From: Fragilariopsis cylindrus CCMP1102
Lineage: Eukaryota > Bacillariophyta > Bacillariophyceae > Bacillariales > Bacillariaceae
Direction: 5' to 3'
Length of the DNA: 64,000 nucleotides
NCBI GenBank assembly: GCA_900095095.1
Contig: FMBT01000296.1
Coordinates: 558,001 to 622,000, forward strand
Shown: piece by piece, positions 1 through 10,100 of the stretch
How the letters are laid out: each line of letters starts with the position of its first letter
Position numbering within the stretch: the first letter of the stretch is position 1
Notes under the pieces: model-generated
What the model saw: the letters and a program-made list of their open reading frames with translations, nothing else
Database searches by the model: none
What the model was told of the DNA's origin: nothing
Translations under genes and position numbers: made by a program

Positions 1-209
1 CAGATTGATTTTGAAAAGGAAAATTGAAACAGAATGACGAAATGACGAAAAGAAGAGGAAAAAGAAAAAACAGGAACGGAATGTCGTTAAGAACCATGAG
101 TTGAGTGAGATGTAGTAACGTTAGTACACCAAATTAAATATGCACAAAAAATACAAAACGACAGATAACAACAACAACGCACTTATTGCAACTTGCAAAA
201 TTAACTTAC

Positions 210-560
210 CCTTCTAATACAACAGCATGATTAATATCATAATGGTCACCATAACTATTACGATCAGAATCATCAAATATACCACTTTGATACATCCCCC
301 AATGATTTGCAGCAACAGAAACAACCACCGGACCAATCATAGCAATTGTATACATTAAACTATCATAGGAATTACTTGGTAAACTTGAAAATCCAACAAT
401 TGATGCCACAGCACCAACTAAATAACCATCATTTGTACCAGTTGGACCTAAAATTACAGTTGTACCAAACGTCGTGTTTTGGCTGTTTTTATCTTTGGGC
501 CTGATTGATTGACTTGGCAACTTTTCATGAGACGCTGCTTTGCTTCTGCTTTGAGTACAC
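210..560 (-). CDS. Papain-family (C1A) cysteine peptidase, C-terminal part only
   Basis: The translation carries the region around the catalytic histidine of C1A peptidases: a SLPSNSYDSLMYTIAMIGPV stretch, then VSVAANHWGMYQSGIF, then DINHAVVLEG (INHAV holds the His). I place an acceptor (TTTTAAG) just above 560 and a donor (GG|GTAAG) at 209, so this is one exon in mid-gene with no ATG of its own. The next exon should begin with Tyr-Gly and may lie beyond the window start, because the intron shows a TACTAAC-like branch site near 115-125. The N-terminal half with the catalytic Cys is not visible. Only about 190 bp separate this exon from a divergent gene at 751, so the locus may be a 5'-truncated copy. 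Family assignment is firm; whether it is functional is doubtful. Confidence 0.6.
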
Positions 561-750
561 CTTAAAATGAGAAAAAAATGTACTGTACGTACCGTATCAT
601 TGAGATGAAAACAGCTTAGAGGAGAAGAGACGGGGACAATCGACTACACAAACACCCGCGATACCAAATAATACTAGTAATAAATAATCGGCACTATTGG
701 AAAATATCACCTTTAGCAAGAAGCAATAATATAAGCGTATCTATATAAAT

Positions 751-2193
751 ATGCCGTCGTCGTCGTCACAGTCACCGTCGCCTTATCATCCATCGTCCCG
801 CCCATCATGGACGACGAAGCGTATTTTCATTGTCATTGTTATGTCGTCATTTCTTTCCTTAGCAAATTTTCGAATATTAAATATCGCACAGAATGAAATA
901 AGCAGGGTCCATAGCTTTTATTCTCCCAATTCTTTTTCATTGGTGGAGAACAGTTCCTATTACAATATGTATGATCAATATTTGCAGGAAGTAACATCAT
1001 TAAGATGTACACCTTTATCAGAGATATTTATATTTCCAGATGTAATAGATAATCACACAGCGGTATGTGAATTCCAAAAGCATAGAGGTCCAAATTTTAA
1101 ACATTTTCCACATACAATGCAACAGTTATATCCTTGTTTTTCATGGTGGAATAATGCTCGTAATCAAAATAAAAGCAATGTATTAATTATGAAAGTACCA
1201 AAAGCTTTAAGAACAGAATTTGTGAATGGATTTATGACGGCACTACTTGCAAATAACACGTTATCATTTGATCTCTTTCTAGATAAGAATAAGGAATATA
1301 CAAAGTTGAATATTAGTGTCCATGTCGGCAATCATATCGATACATATCAACATCTTCGAGATTATGGTAATAAACCTAGAGCCTATAGAATGCATCACCC
1401 CAATGATGCAAAAGTGATGCGGCAAATTATCTTGGATTACTATAGTATAACATCATCAGTAGTAGACAGTAATAATCACTTCAATCACAACAACAACAAC
1501 AACCTGGCAATAATACCCACAGCAGCAGATGAAGTGGAATGTCTTAATGTGAGGAAGTTGAAGAAGAAACAACAACAACAGCAGCAGCAGCAGCAGCAAC
1601 ACAATACACAAGAAATACGTATGCCAGTTATTGGTTTCTTGAATAGACACATTAGTTCAGGCCGTTATGTAACAAATCATGCCAGTATTGTAAAAGCTCT
1701 TGAAGAAGAATTGTATCCAAATAATAGTAAGAATAATTCTGGAGACGTTATTACTACTACCAATAGCGCTGCTGGTGTTCATTATCTTTCTAATTTTGAT
1801 GGATTGTCATTACAGGAACAAATTGCGTTCATGCATAAAATTGATATACTCATTGGACCACATGGTGCACAATTAACAAGTGTACCATTTATACCAGAAT
1901 GTGGTGGTATATTAGAATTATTTGCACCAGGACATTATATACCAGATTTTTTTGGTAGCCTATCCAGAGCAACTGGTCATTATCATATTGCCTATTATAC
2001 AGGAAATATCACGAATCGTGTCGAAGAAGTGTTAGTGGGTAGTCAAAAATTACCAGCACGTACGCAATCAAGAAGTAATACTATTACTAATGCAGATCCA
2101 AATGTAATTATACATGGTGTCAAGAAATTGATATCAAATTGGCAAACATGTCATTGTTTAACACAAGTGGAGAAAGATGCATGCATTTGGTGA
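751..2193 (+). CDS. Golgi glycosyltransferase, GT61 (DUF563) family
   Basis: Single exon, 480 residues. A short basic N-terminus is followed by one hydrophobic segment (about residues 25-45, IFIVIVMSSFLSLANF), the signal-anchor layout of a type II Golgi membrane enzyme. The C-terminal half has GT61 features: FLNRHISSGRYVTNH (about 293-307), IDILIGPHGAQLTSVPF (about 364-380) and GGILELFAPGHYI. GT61 enzymes transfer xylose, arabinose or GlcNAc to N-glycans, proteoglycans or wall polysaccharides; the sugar cannot be told from sequence. An insertion of about 60 residues rich in Asn and Gln (poly-Q about residues 274-283, encoded by CAA/CAG repeats) separates the N-terminal region from the core and is probably a variable-length loop. 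The ATG at 751 is the first in frame and precedes the anchor. Confidence is high for family, low for substrate. Confidence 0.82.
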   Translation: MPSSSSQSPSPYHPSSRPSWTTKRIFIVIVMSSFLSLANFRILNIAQNEISRVHSFYSPNSFSLVENSSYYNMYDQYLQEVTSLRCTPLSEIFIFPDVIDNHTAVCEFQKHRGPNFKHFPHTMQQLYPCFSWWNNARNQNKSNVLIMKVPKALRTEFVNGFMTALLANNTLSFDLFLDKNKEYTKLNISVHVGNHIDTYQHLRDYGNKPRAYRMHHPNDAKVMRQIILDYYSITSSVVDSNNHFNHNNNNNLAIIPTAADEVECLNVRKLKKKQQQQQQQQQQHNTQEIRMPVIGFLNRHISSGRYVTNHASIVKALEEELYPNNSKNNSGDVITTTNSAAGVHYLSNFDGLSLQEQIAFMHKIDILIGPHGAQLTSVPFIPECGGILELFAPGHYIPDFFGSLSRATGHYHIAYYTGNITNRVEEVLVGSQKLPARTQSRSNTITNADPNVIIHGVKKLISNWQTCHCLTQVEKDACIW

Positions 2194-2643
2194 GGAGATG
2201 TGTGTAGTGTATCCTATAATGTATCAAAAATCAATGAATATTCCATACAGGCTTAATGCACGTACGGTGCTGTTTGTTGTTCTTCAAACGAAACGTGCAG
2301 TATTAAACTAGCTGAGTGTACTGAAAGGTCTATGAATATGTATTGCTAACCTAAACAAATTAAAAAGAGTGAGCCTGTGTAGTTCTTATTCAACAAGCCT
2401 CCACACACACACTTTCATCTTATTACTACTACTACTGTTATCAATCATACCGGTATGTATCAAATAGTGAGCTCCACTCGCCCAATCTCATTATTCCCTT
2501 ATTATTCTTTATATAGATATCCATACATAGATGCGTTTTGATTGGTCAAATAAAATGGAGAAGCAGTGGACAAGAATAAAAGCATTCGCTAATAATTTGA
2601 GATGTTTCCTTTATTGTTGACCTTCAGGAAATGTTGCTCAATT
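2194..2643. other. Spacer between convergent 3' ends
   Basis: About 450 bp between the GT61 gene and the convergent membrane-protein gene. It is AT-rich with a short run of TAC/ACT triplets near 2425. I see no gene or structured RNA in it. Confidence 0.5.
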
Positions 2644-3257
2644 CTATCTGGTTATTTTGACTTCGTACAATCTCAAACCTGACTTCATGTCAATAAGTCC
2701 TTGCGTCGAGGCGCCACGTTTGTATTTCTGCAAGAGATCGAAGAACGAATTCTCGTCGGTGGTCTTGATGTATTTGACTGTTTCTCCCATCAGAAAGTGT
2801 GTACCAAGATCCTTTGCACCACCGGCACACTTTTGCGTCTCTTGACAACAGCCTGAGCTTGTTTGTCTTTGTCCACGTATACCATCTCACCAACAAGTCC
2901 TCCACTGCCATAAGGACCATCGAATTCCACGGCCAGCATGTATTTCTTGCTGCAAGAAACTACGACACCGCCCTTGCGATGTTTATAAAAGGAATCTAGT
3001 GCAGCCTCATGAAGTCTTGCTACTGTTGTTGTTGTTGTTGTTGTTGGTGTCGTCGCTGTTGTTGCTGTCGTTCCATTATTATTATCATTATCATTATCAT
3101 TATTATTATTCCTAGCTGTTGGTGTCGGTCGAATAAAGAATATATAGACTGCTAACGTCACAAATGCAAATAGTAAATTTGAAAGACTTAATATCGATTC
3201 TTCTCCTTCTTCTTCGCCATTTTTGTTGTTGTTGTTGTTGTTGTCGTCGTCTGACAT
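2644..3257 (-). pseudogene. Single-pass membrane protein, unknown family, frame broken once
   Basis: The ATG at 3257 opens a reading frame with an Asn/Glu-rich start, one transmembrane segment (about residues 26-42, SNLLFAFVTLAVYIFFI), an Asn/Asp/Thr-rich linker and a globular part (LDSFYKHRKGGVVVSCSKKY, then LAVEFDGPYGSGGLVGEM). This frame stops at 2790. Another minus-strand frame continues directly with a sensible sequence (CAGGAKDLGTHFLMGETVKY, then NSFFDLLQKYKRGASTQGL) to a stop at 2644. The change of frame fits one missing base in an A-run (plus-strand T-run 2831-2834), where KRRK would run on into CAGGAK. It may be a sequencing or assembly error in a homopolymer, or a real lesion. No splice pair explains it. 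I do not recognise the family; with the frame joined it would be about 205 residues. Confidence 0.5.
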
Positions 3258-3822
3258 TATTTAGTAAGGTGTATGAGTCAATTGATTTGCTGTTGCTGAT
3301 GGATAGTCCGATGGTTCTTATCTTAGGTTTGACGTTACTATTGTATTCGGAGGAGGGTCTTTCGAAGAAATCAATGGTGTAAGATGAACGTGAAACAAAA
3401 AACACATAAGAACTCAGAAGGAATTCTAAATATCCTCGCCAGTATAAGATCTTGAATGAGCGAAGAGATTGGTTTTGTGGACTTTTTATTTGGTAATTAG
3501 TACTAGTACTAAGTGAACGTCGACGAGTGAGTCGACGAGGCGTCGACTCAATGATCGTAAACACGATCTTTTCTTGTTGATGCAAAGCAAACTCCGTTTT
3601 TTTTGTGATGATACAAAAAAAGATCGAATCTCGTTTCTATTAGTGACGTCACAGAGGCGCGCGCTGGGTGAATCAATCCACTGATTCCCAGCCAACACTG
3701 TTTCTTTGTTCGTTCGTCAAGATCGTTTTATTATTTTAAATTAGTACAGTACTCCATCACATAATACACACTCTTGGGAGGATATCGGCGACAACAACAA
3801 GTCGAGAACGACAAAGACGATA
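3258..3822. promoter_or_regulatory. Shared divergent promoter region with TGACGTCA site
   Basis: A 565-bp region between two head-to-head genes. It contains a perfect TGACGTCA palindrome at 3644-3651, the CRE/bZIP core; TGACGT-type elements act in CO2/cAMP-responsive diatom promoters. It also has GTCGACGAG inverted and direct repeats at about 3518-3550. Open frames here look random. Which gene the site serves cannot be read from sequence. Confidence 0.4.
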
Positions 3823-4707
3823 ATGGTTGCTGCTACGACTAGTAGAGCCGTATTATTGCGCTACCTGCAATGGTTAGTTTTTTTTGTTTCGATTCTTGCT
3901 TTTTCCATTAATAATGGCGCTGGTAATAATAGCGATATGATGCTACTTGCGGAAGGATTTACTGCTGATGACGTAGTAGTGTCTCGTCGTAATTCATATC
4001 TTCATTCACAATCAATACCACTGCAAATAAGTACTAGTAGCGTTGGATTACGTCGGAAAAATCAACATCGGATAGATCTATCTTTATTTTCATCTATAGG
4101 GAAGATAAACAACAACGACGATGCTGGCGACGACGGGAAGAAGAAAAAAAAGAAGAAAAAGAAAACTCAACTTGTTATTAGTACAAATCTCGACCGTGAT
4201 AATACATCTACTTCATCAGATGAAATACTATCAGGAAAAATATCTGCAACTGGACGTATCGATATTATAACACGTCCACAATCAACAAAACTAGGTGTAC
4301 CTTCCAAACGTAAAATGAAAGATTTGAATAATAATTCAAATAAGAATGATCGAGATAAAAATAAAAATCAGAAACGTCTTTCCATGAAAGCACAGAAAAT
4401 TAAGAATCAACGTACCTCCGGTGGCTTAATGAATAGCAACAAAAGTGCTACTAATAATAAAGCTAGTGGTGGTGGTGATGATAATAGGATACGAATTGTG
4501 TTAGGGAAACGTGGATCCAAGACGGTGACAATGATACAAGGTATGAAAATTTCCTTAGAGGAACGTAAAAAATTATTAAAAGAAGTTAAAAATAAAGTGG
4601 GTGGTGGTGGTACAGTTGTAGATGGTGTATTAGAAATACAAGGTTCACATAATAATATTGTATATGAATTTTTATTATCAAAAGGATATAATAATATTAA
4701 GAAATAA
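3823..4707 (+). CDS. SUI1/eIF1-domain protein, probably plastid-targeted
   Basis: Single exon, 294 residues. The last 75 residues form a SUI1 domain: RIVLGKRGSKTVTMIQGMKI, then LLKEVKNKVGGGGTVVDGVL, then EIQGSHNNIVYEFLLSKGY. This matches the family pattern of GSKTVT, a Gly-rich GGGGT turn and an IQGxH strand. SUI1 proteins (eIF1, bacterial YciH) bind the small ribosomal subunit and police start-codon choice. The N-terminus has a hydrophobic segment (about residues 12-30) followed by LLAEGFTAD, which resembles the diatom ASAFAP signal/transit junction with Phe after the cut. A plastid YciH-like role is therefore inferred. The middle (about 50-215) is basic, low complexity, with an eight-lysine run near residue 106, and probably disordered. 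The SUI1 call is good; location is less certain. Confidence 0.75.
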   Translation: MVAATTSRAVLLRYLQWLVFFVSILAFSINNGAGNNSDMMLLAEGFTADDVVVSRRNSYLHSQSIPLQISTSSVGLRRKNQHRIDLSLFSSIGKINNNDDAGDDGKKKKKKKKKTQLVISTNLDRDNTSTSSDEILSGKISATGRIDIITRPQSTKLGVPSKRKMKDLNNNSNKNDRDKNKNQKRLSMKAQKIKNQRTSGGLMNSNKSATNNKASGGGDDNRIRIVLGKRGSKTVTMIQGMKISLEERKKLLKEVKNKVGGGGTVVDGVLEIQGSHNNIVYEFLLSKGYNNIKK

Positions 4708-4942
4708 TAGTGTTACAATGATTTTTTTTGTCACGAATCCCGAGTTGCTAGTGAATAAATACACAATGATGATAATTTTATTCATAATTATTTTAAATAA
4801 TTTCCGAATCATCATTGTTAAATAAAAAGTCTATTATTATTATTACTGTTTAAAATTGGATATTAGATTTATATCGACTCGACGATTGCTGTGCTATTAT
4901 ATCATTGGGGTCGACTTCTACGAGTCTACGGTTGTAATTCTG

Positions 4943-6193
4943 TCATATCCGATTCTTCTCAGCAGAAAAAGAGGGCTCCGGAACACTTAGACTTTTGTTG
5001 CTGTTGGTGTTGTTACTCCTGCTGCTGTCGGTAGATGCCATTGTTGACACCATTCCGAACTCTGGTAATGCGACGAATTCCCCGTCGTTGTCGTCGGGTA
5101 GTTCACAATTTTCGTCGTCCCCTCCGCAATCAGCCGACACGTCCGATACAATGCTCTGCCAAAAAATATCAATCACGTTTCCGACAAAGAGCCTCCATTC
5201 GAGTGGGACGTTGTAAATGACGATATTCGCCAGTGTCCACACCTTGGCGTTTGAGACCAGGAGGCCGTTCAGTTTGGCGTCGACCTCACGCTGGATGCTG
5301 CCGACCGTCACCGATCGTCCACCGTTCATGATCGTCGATATAGGAATCTCAAAGGTTCCATACACTAAGGGACACCACACAAACTGTTCCAGTACGATCG
5401 AAATTCCTGTCGTAACGGATCCGAGGTGATCCTTTGCAAATGCCAAAAAGGACGTTCCGGCTTCGGGGGGAAGAATCGCTGCCGCCAGAGCGTAAAAGGA
5501 AATGTTCGTCGAGGAGGAGGAGGACGTCGCAGCAGCACTACCCGTTCCAATAACGTCATCGGTATAGGTGAGAAATCCGTCAATCCCATTGTACCAATAC
5601 ATCCATACGATTCCCCCAAGGCAGCCCTTGGAAGCAAATCGTACTGTCCTCATGAAGTTGTATTCTGTTCCGTCACCGGGACACGCCGCGCGTTTCTGGG
5701 CAATCACGTCGCTGATCCCGCATAACATCCCGGCTGTCAATGATTTAGTGGAGAGGGGATGTTGCACCAACGCTATCCCGTAGCTGTCCGTGAAGGTGCG
5801 GGACAGCGAGAGCAAAGGCTCGCAGGTCTCGGCCAGTAGGCCTGCGACGAGCCGGAGGGAGGTGGTGGTTGTTGTCGTTGTTGTCGCCTGAGGCTGCTGC
5901 TTTATTGTATTTATTATTGTTGGTGAGCTGTTCTTATTGTGTTGTCGTTTATTGTTTCGCAACGGTGCTGTTGTTATGCTTGATGTTTTCCATGTGGGGA
6001 ATAATGTAGGAGAAACAAAGGCGTCCGCTCCTTTATTCTTCTCCGAGAACAAAAACAGCGAGGCCGCCACGACAATAAACAAACTCCTATAATGGAACAG
6101 TCTCGTCGTGGATGGTGGACAATGATTGCCGCACCGCCGCCGCCGTTGCAGCTGTTGCTTTCGAGCCGATGATGATGACGATGATTCTTTCAT
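4943..6193 (-). CDS. Mpv17/PMP22-family membrane protein with plastid presequence
   Basis: Single exon, 416 residues. After a Ser-rich, Arg-rich start comes a hydrophobic signal (SLFIVVAASLFLF) and then KGADAFVSPTLF, a textbook diatom ADAF|VSP plastid-targeting junction. The mature part follows the Mpv17/PMP22 plan: YGIALVQHPLSTKSLTAGML, then GISDVIAQ, RTVRFASKGCLGG with WYNGIDG, a central LEQFVWCPLVYGTF, and the closing VWTLANIVIYNVPLEWRLFV plus a final IFWQSIVSDVS. Family members are small four-helix proteins of peroxisome, mitochondrial or plastid membranes, some forming channels. An acidic tail (DCGGDDENCELPDDND) follows the last helix. Compared with animal Mpv17 the protein is long because of the presequence and a Ser/Thr-rich insertion. 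Confidence 0.8.
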   Translation of the reverse strand: MKESSSSSSARKQQLQRRRRCGNHCPPSTTRLFHYRSLFIVVAASLFLFSEKNKGADAFVSPTLFPTWKTSSITTAPLRNNKRQHNKNSSPTIINTIKQQPQATTTTTTTTSLRLVAGLLAETCEPLLSLSRTFTDSYGIALVQHPLSTKSLTAGMLCGISDVIAQKRAACPGDGTEYNFMRTVRFASKGCLGGIVWMYWYNGIDGFLTYTDDVIGTGSAAATSSSSSTNISFYALAAAILPPEAGTSFLAFAKDHLGSVTTGISIVLEQFVWCPLVYGTFEIPISTIMNGGRSVTVGSIQREVDAKLNGLLVSNAKVWTLANIVIYNVPLEWRLFVGNVIDIFWQSIVSDVSADCGGDDENCELPDDNDGEFVALPEFGMVSTMASTDSSRSNNTNSNKSLSVPEPSFSAEKNRI

Positions 6194-7149
6194 TATATGC
6201 TAACGTTGATCTCTTCTGTGTAACAAAGAGGGGGGGGTGTTTAGTGATTGATCGAGAGGATGATATTATGTGTTGCGAGTTCGTCTTATATTATAACCTT
6301 CTTATTTGCATGATCATTACACATCTTTCAGCCTTCGACCTAACGTGTGCATTCCATGATATATTAGTTGAGATATTTTTATGGGCGTTTTAATTGAGAT
6401 GAGTCAGAGACTGCCAGGAAGTCGCGTTTTACGGTTGCCAGCACGTCAAGCATTTTTGAAATCAAAATACACAAAATACGTTCTGCTTGTGTGTTTCTTC
6501 GTACATATTAAGGTATTTACCCCTTAGGAATAGTGTACTAATAGTGTACTAATAGTGTACTACTAATAGTGTACTAATAGTGTACTAATAGTGTACTAAT
6601 AGTGTACTAATAGTGTACTAGGTCCTATATGTCGTACAGTATCGTACCTATTAGTCAGCGGTATGATATCATACATCAAAGGCGCGCGTTTTTCAATCAA
6701 ATCGCGTGAAAAACTCTTCCGTGCATTTGCAGTGTGTTGTACAGTATTCATGTTTGTTCGTGAATTGAATGAAGATCGAATATAATGAATCGAATGAATC
6801 AAATCAAATCACCGCAACCCTCTCTACGATGGCGATGTGTGCTTCCTCAACACGAATACTTACTTTATAGAGTACTGTAGAATACAGTGTAAAGAATAAA
6901 GCAATGATGCGCATCATGATCCCATGATCGTGTTAGTTGTGGCGCGCACAAAAATTATAGAATTCAAAAATAAATGATTACGAAAGATAGGGCAATACAT
7001 TGTACAACAATAACAGCACACAACATCACAACATCACAACATATACTACTATATAATGCCTCAACGGGTAAGATAGATGAAGAAGAAACCGAGTAATTAA
7101 ATAAACATATTGAATAGAGAACTGAACAAGAATATTAAACCGATCAGTC
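6194..7149. other. Divergent promoter region
   Basis: Separates the Mpv17-type gene from the large SAP/Tudor gene. Apart from the 11-bp tandem array at 6531-6620 I see no gene. A short direct repeat (CATCACAACATCACAACAT) lies at about 7023-7042, in what is probably the 5' leader of the following gene. Confidence 0.4.
6531..6620. repeat. 11-bp tandem repeat, 8 copies
   Basis: The unit TAGTGTACTAA starts at 6531, 6542, 6553, 6567, 6578, 6589, 6600 and 6611. The spacing is 11 bp except for one 14-bp step with an extra CTA. Copies are essentially identical, so the array is young or kept homogeneous. Each unit contains the semi-palindrome TAGTGTACTA. It lies in a shared promoter region and could change copy number between strains. 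Confidence 0.9.
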
Positions 7150-10100
7150 ATGATGAGTAGTAATAGTAGCGATAATAATAACGCCGTAGTTGACGAACAC
7201 GATAATGGTGATAAATTATTACAAAAAGTAATGGCAGAAGCGATGGCAACAATTAATAATGCTTCTTCTACTACTACCAGCGTGTTGCCGAATAATGCAA
7301 CAACTACAAATTCGTATGTTGATGATGATGATACTGCTGCTGCTGCTGCTATCCCCACCAGCAACGACGACTTGTTTAAAATGACGGTCCAAGAGCTTCA
7401 GAATGAAAGTAAAAAGCGGGCAATCCCATATTCCGGAGTAAAGAAGGTTGCCTTAGTTGACACACTTCAAAGTAGAATAATGAATAGTACCGCCATCGGT
7501 GCTGTTGCTGTTGATACCATCCTCGTCGATGCTGCCGCCACTACTGACGCCGACGCTGACACCGACTCGTCGCAACAATTATCATCATCATCATCAACAA
7601 AAAAGGATGGAAATCATCAAGATGACGACGAAAAACAAAAACAAAAAGCAGAAATAATAATAATTAAAAAGCCACAACAGGATATCGCTGCTGTCGCTAC
7701 TACTGCTGCCGCCGCCGTCCCCAACGACGACGACGACAGTCACACCATCGCCAATACTGCCTCTACTACTCCTGTCGAGACAAATGCAAGCGCCAACGCC
7801 GCCGTTATCATTTCTAATGCTACTCCAGCTGCTGGTATCGATGATGATAATAATAATAATAGTATAGCTACCCCTATTAGTAGTAGCAACAATAACAGGT
7901 CCGATGACATCGCTGCCGCAAACGCCATCTCTCTCAACGGTCCTACCGTTGCTGACTCTACTACTGCGACTGCTACTAATGCTACTACTAATCATCATCA
8001 TCATTCAAGTGGTCAAAAAGAATTAAAATTAACAAAGAAACAAAAAGAAATAATTTTAAGTCAACAAAAAGAACTTCAACAACAACAAGATATATTAAAA
8101 GGAATGTACAATGTAGCTACAAATAATATACATATTCTTGAAGAAGAAAAGAAGAAACAAAAAAATGCAACTGCAACTGCAACTGCAACTGCGGCGACAG
8201 TAGCAGTAGCAGCAGATATTAATAATTATGTACCAAAAGAATTACAATCACATTGCAGTGAATCAAAATCAAATTATTGGTCATTACTTGATCAAGATGA
8301 TCTATTATTACAAACAGGATCATCACCATCATCAAAACAACCTGCAACTAGAACAAGAAGAAGAAAAAGTAGAAGAAGTTCATCGGTGTCGGCGAAGGTT
8401 GTTGCTCCTCCTACTACATATACTAATACGACGACGACGGCTCAACTCAAGAAGAAACCCGCCGAAGATAGTGCTGGCACCGTTGCCGATAATTCATCAG
8501 CTACAACTACTACTGCTACTACTACAACTACAACTACAGCAGCTGTACAATTAGTAGCTGATACATCCGAGAAGAAAGATGATATTAATAGTATTACTTA
8601 TAATAGTAAAGATGCGGAATGTAAATTTTGTGGTGGATTCTATTCGAAGGGTGCAGGACTTGTTGCACATGAAAAACGATTTTGTCGTTCGAATCCATTA
8701 TCATGGTCATCATACCAACGATTTTTATCATCCTCACAAGCTACTGCTACTGCTATTGCTACTGCTACTACTGAAAATACTGCATCTACTACTGATAACA
8801 GTCCGATGACGAATGGATCAACAGACATAGATGCAGTAGAAGCTGGTATTAAAAGCAACAAGAATAATGATAAGGTTGAATGCGAATTTTGTGGTAAATT
8901 CTTTTCGAAGGGAATAGCAATTGGTGTACATCAGACACGCTCATTCTACTGCAGTTTGAAGAATCCTAACAAAAAAACAAATATCGACGAAACAACATCC
9001 GATGATGTTGATGACGGAAGTGATACTATAACGACAAGGGACGGCAGGCCTAGAAGATTGCCAATTGATAACGATGTGAAGGAAAAGAAAAAGAGATATA
9101 CTTTGACATCTTTGGTAGTACCACCGCCATCATCATCAACATCAAAAAGGCCGTATGAAATTGGTGCATGTACAAAGAAGTATTTCAAGGAATGCCGAGC
9201 GTGGTATAAGGGGGAAATTACTGAATTAAATTTAACAACATATCTGTACAAGGTGCGCTATGACGATGGTGATCAAGAAGAATTATACCACTATCAAATC
9301 AATACTGAACCATTCCCATCAAAACCAATGTATGAAATGAATATGCAATTTGAACGATACCTATTGAATAAATCAACAGAAGAAAATACTATGACCGGTA
9401 CAATTGCGACAAAATTTTATTATATCCCACCACCACGGAGTACAATTAATTGGCCACGGTGGCGATACCGTGTTGAATACTTTGATGGTGATAGTGAAGA
9501 CTTAGATGAATTTGAAATAACAGCATCTATTAAGAGTTCACAACACAAACTTGGACCAAAAAAGAAGGCAGGCGGTGTTTTATTATCATCGCCATCTAAG
9601 GGAGAACGAGCACACGACGACGAGTCCAACGACGGCAAGAAGAAACCCGTCGAAGATAGTGTCGGCACCGTTGCTGGTACCTCATCAGCTACAATTGCAG
9701 CTGCTACTACTACTACTACAATTCCAACTATAGCAGTTAAACAATTTGTAGTAGATACATCAAAGGAAAAGAAAGACATTAATAATACTACTTTTAGTAG
9801 TAACTATACGAAATGTAAACTTTGTGGTGGATTCTATTTTAAGGAAGCAGCACATGAACCATTTTGTCGTCACGCAATTAAGTCTGCTAAGAAAGCTTTA
9901 CACGCGATTAAGTCTGCTAAGAAAGCTTTACACGCGATTAAGTCTGCTAAGAAAGCTGCTGTTGCCAAAACGACGACTGAATTATATAATTCTGTTACAA
10001 ATAATATGAAAATGCTGACGCAAAAACAGGAGAAAAAGGAATCGACGGAAGGACATGCGCTCGCCCATTTATCACCGTCGTCGTTCACACCATCGACATC

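Noticed and set aside
3112-3585. 157-codon minus-strand frame overlapping the broken membrane-protein gene
   Set aside because: Low-complexity Arg/Gln translation of the AAC/GAAG repeats of the real frame; no start-site support.
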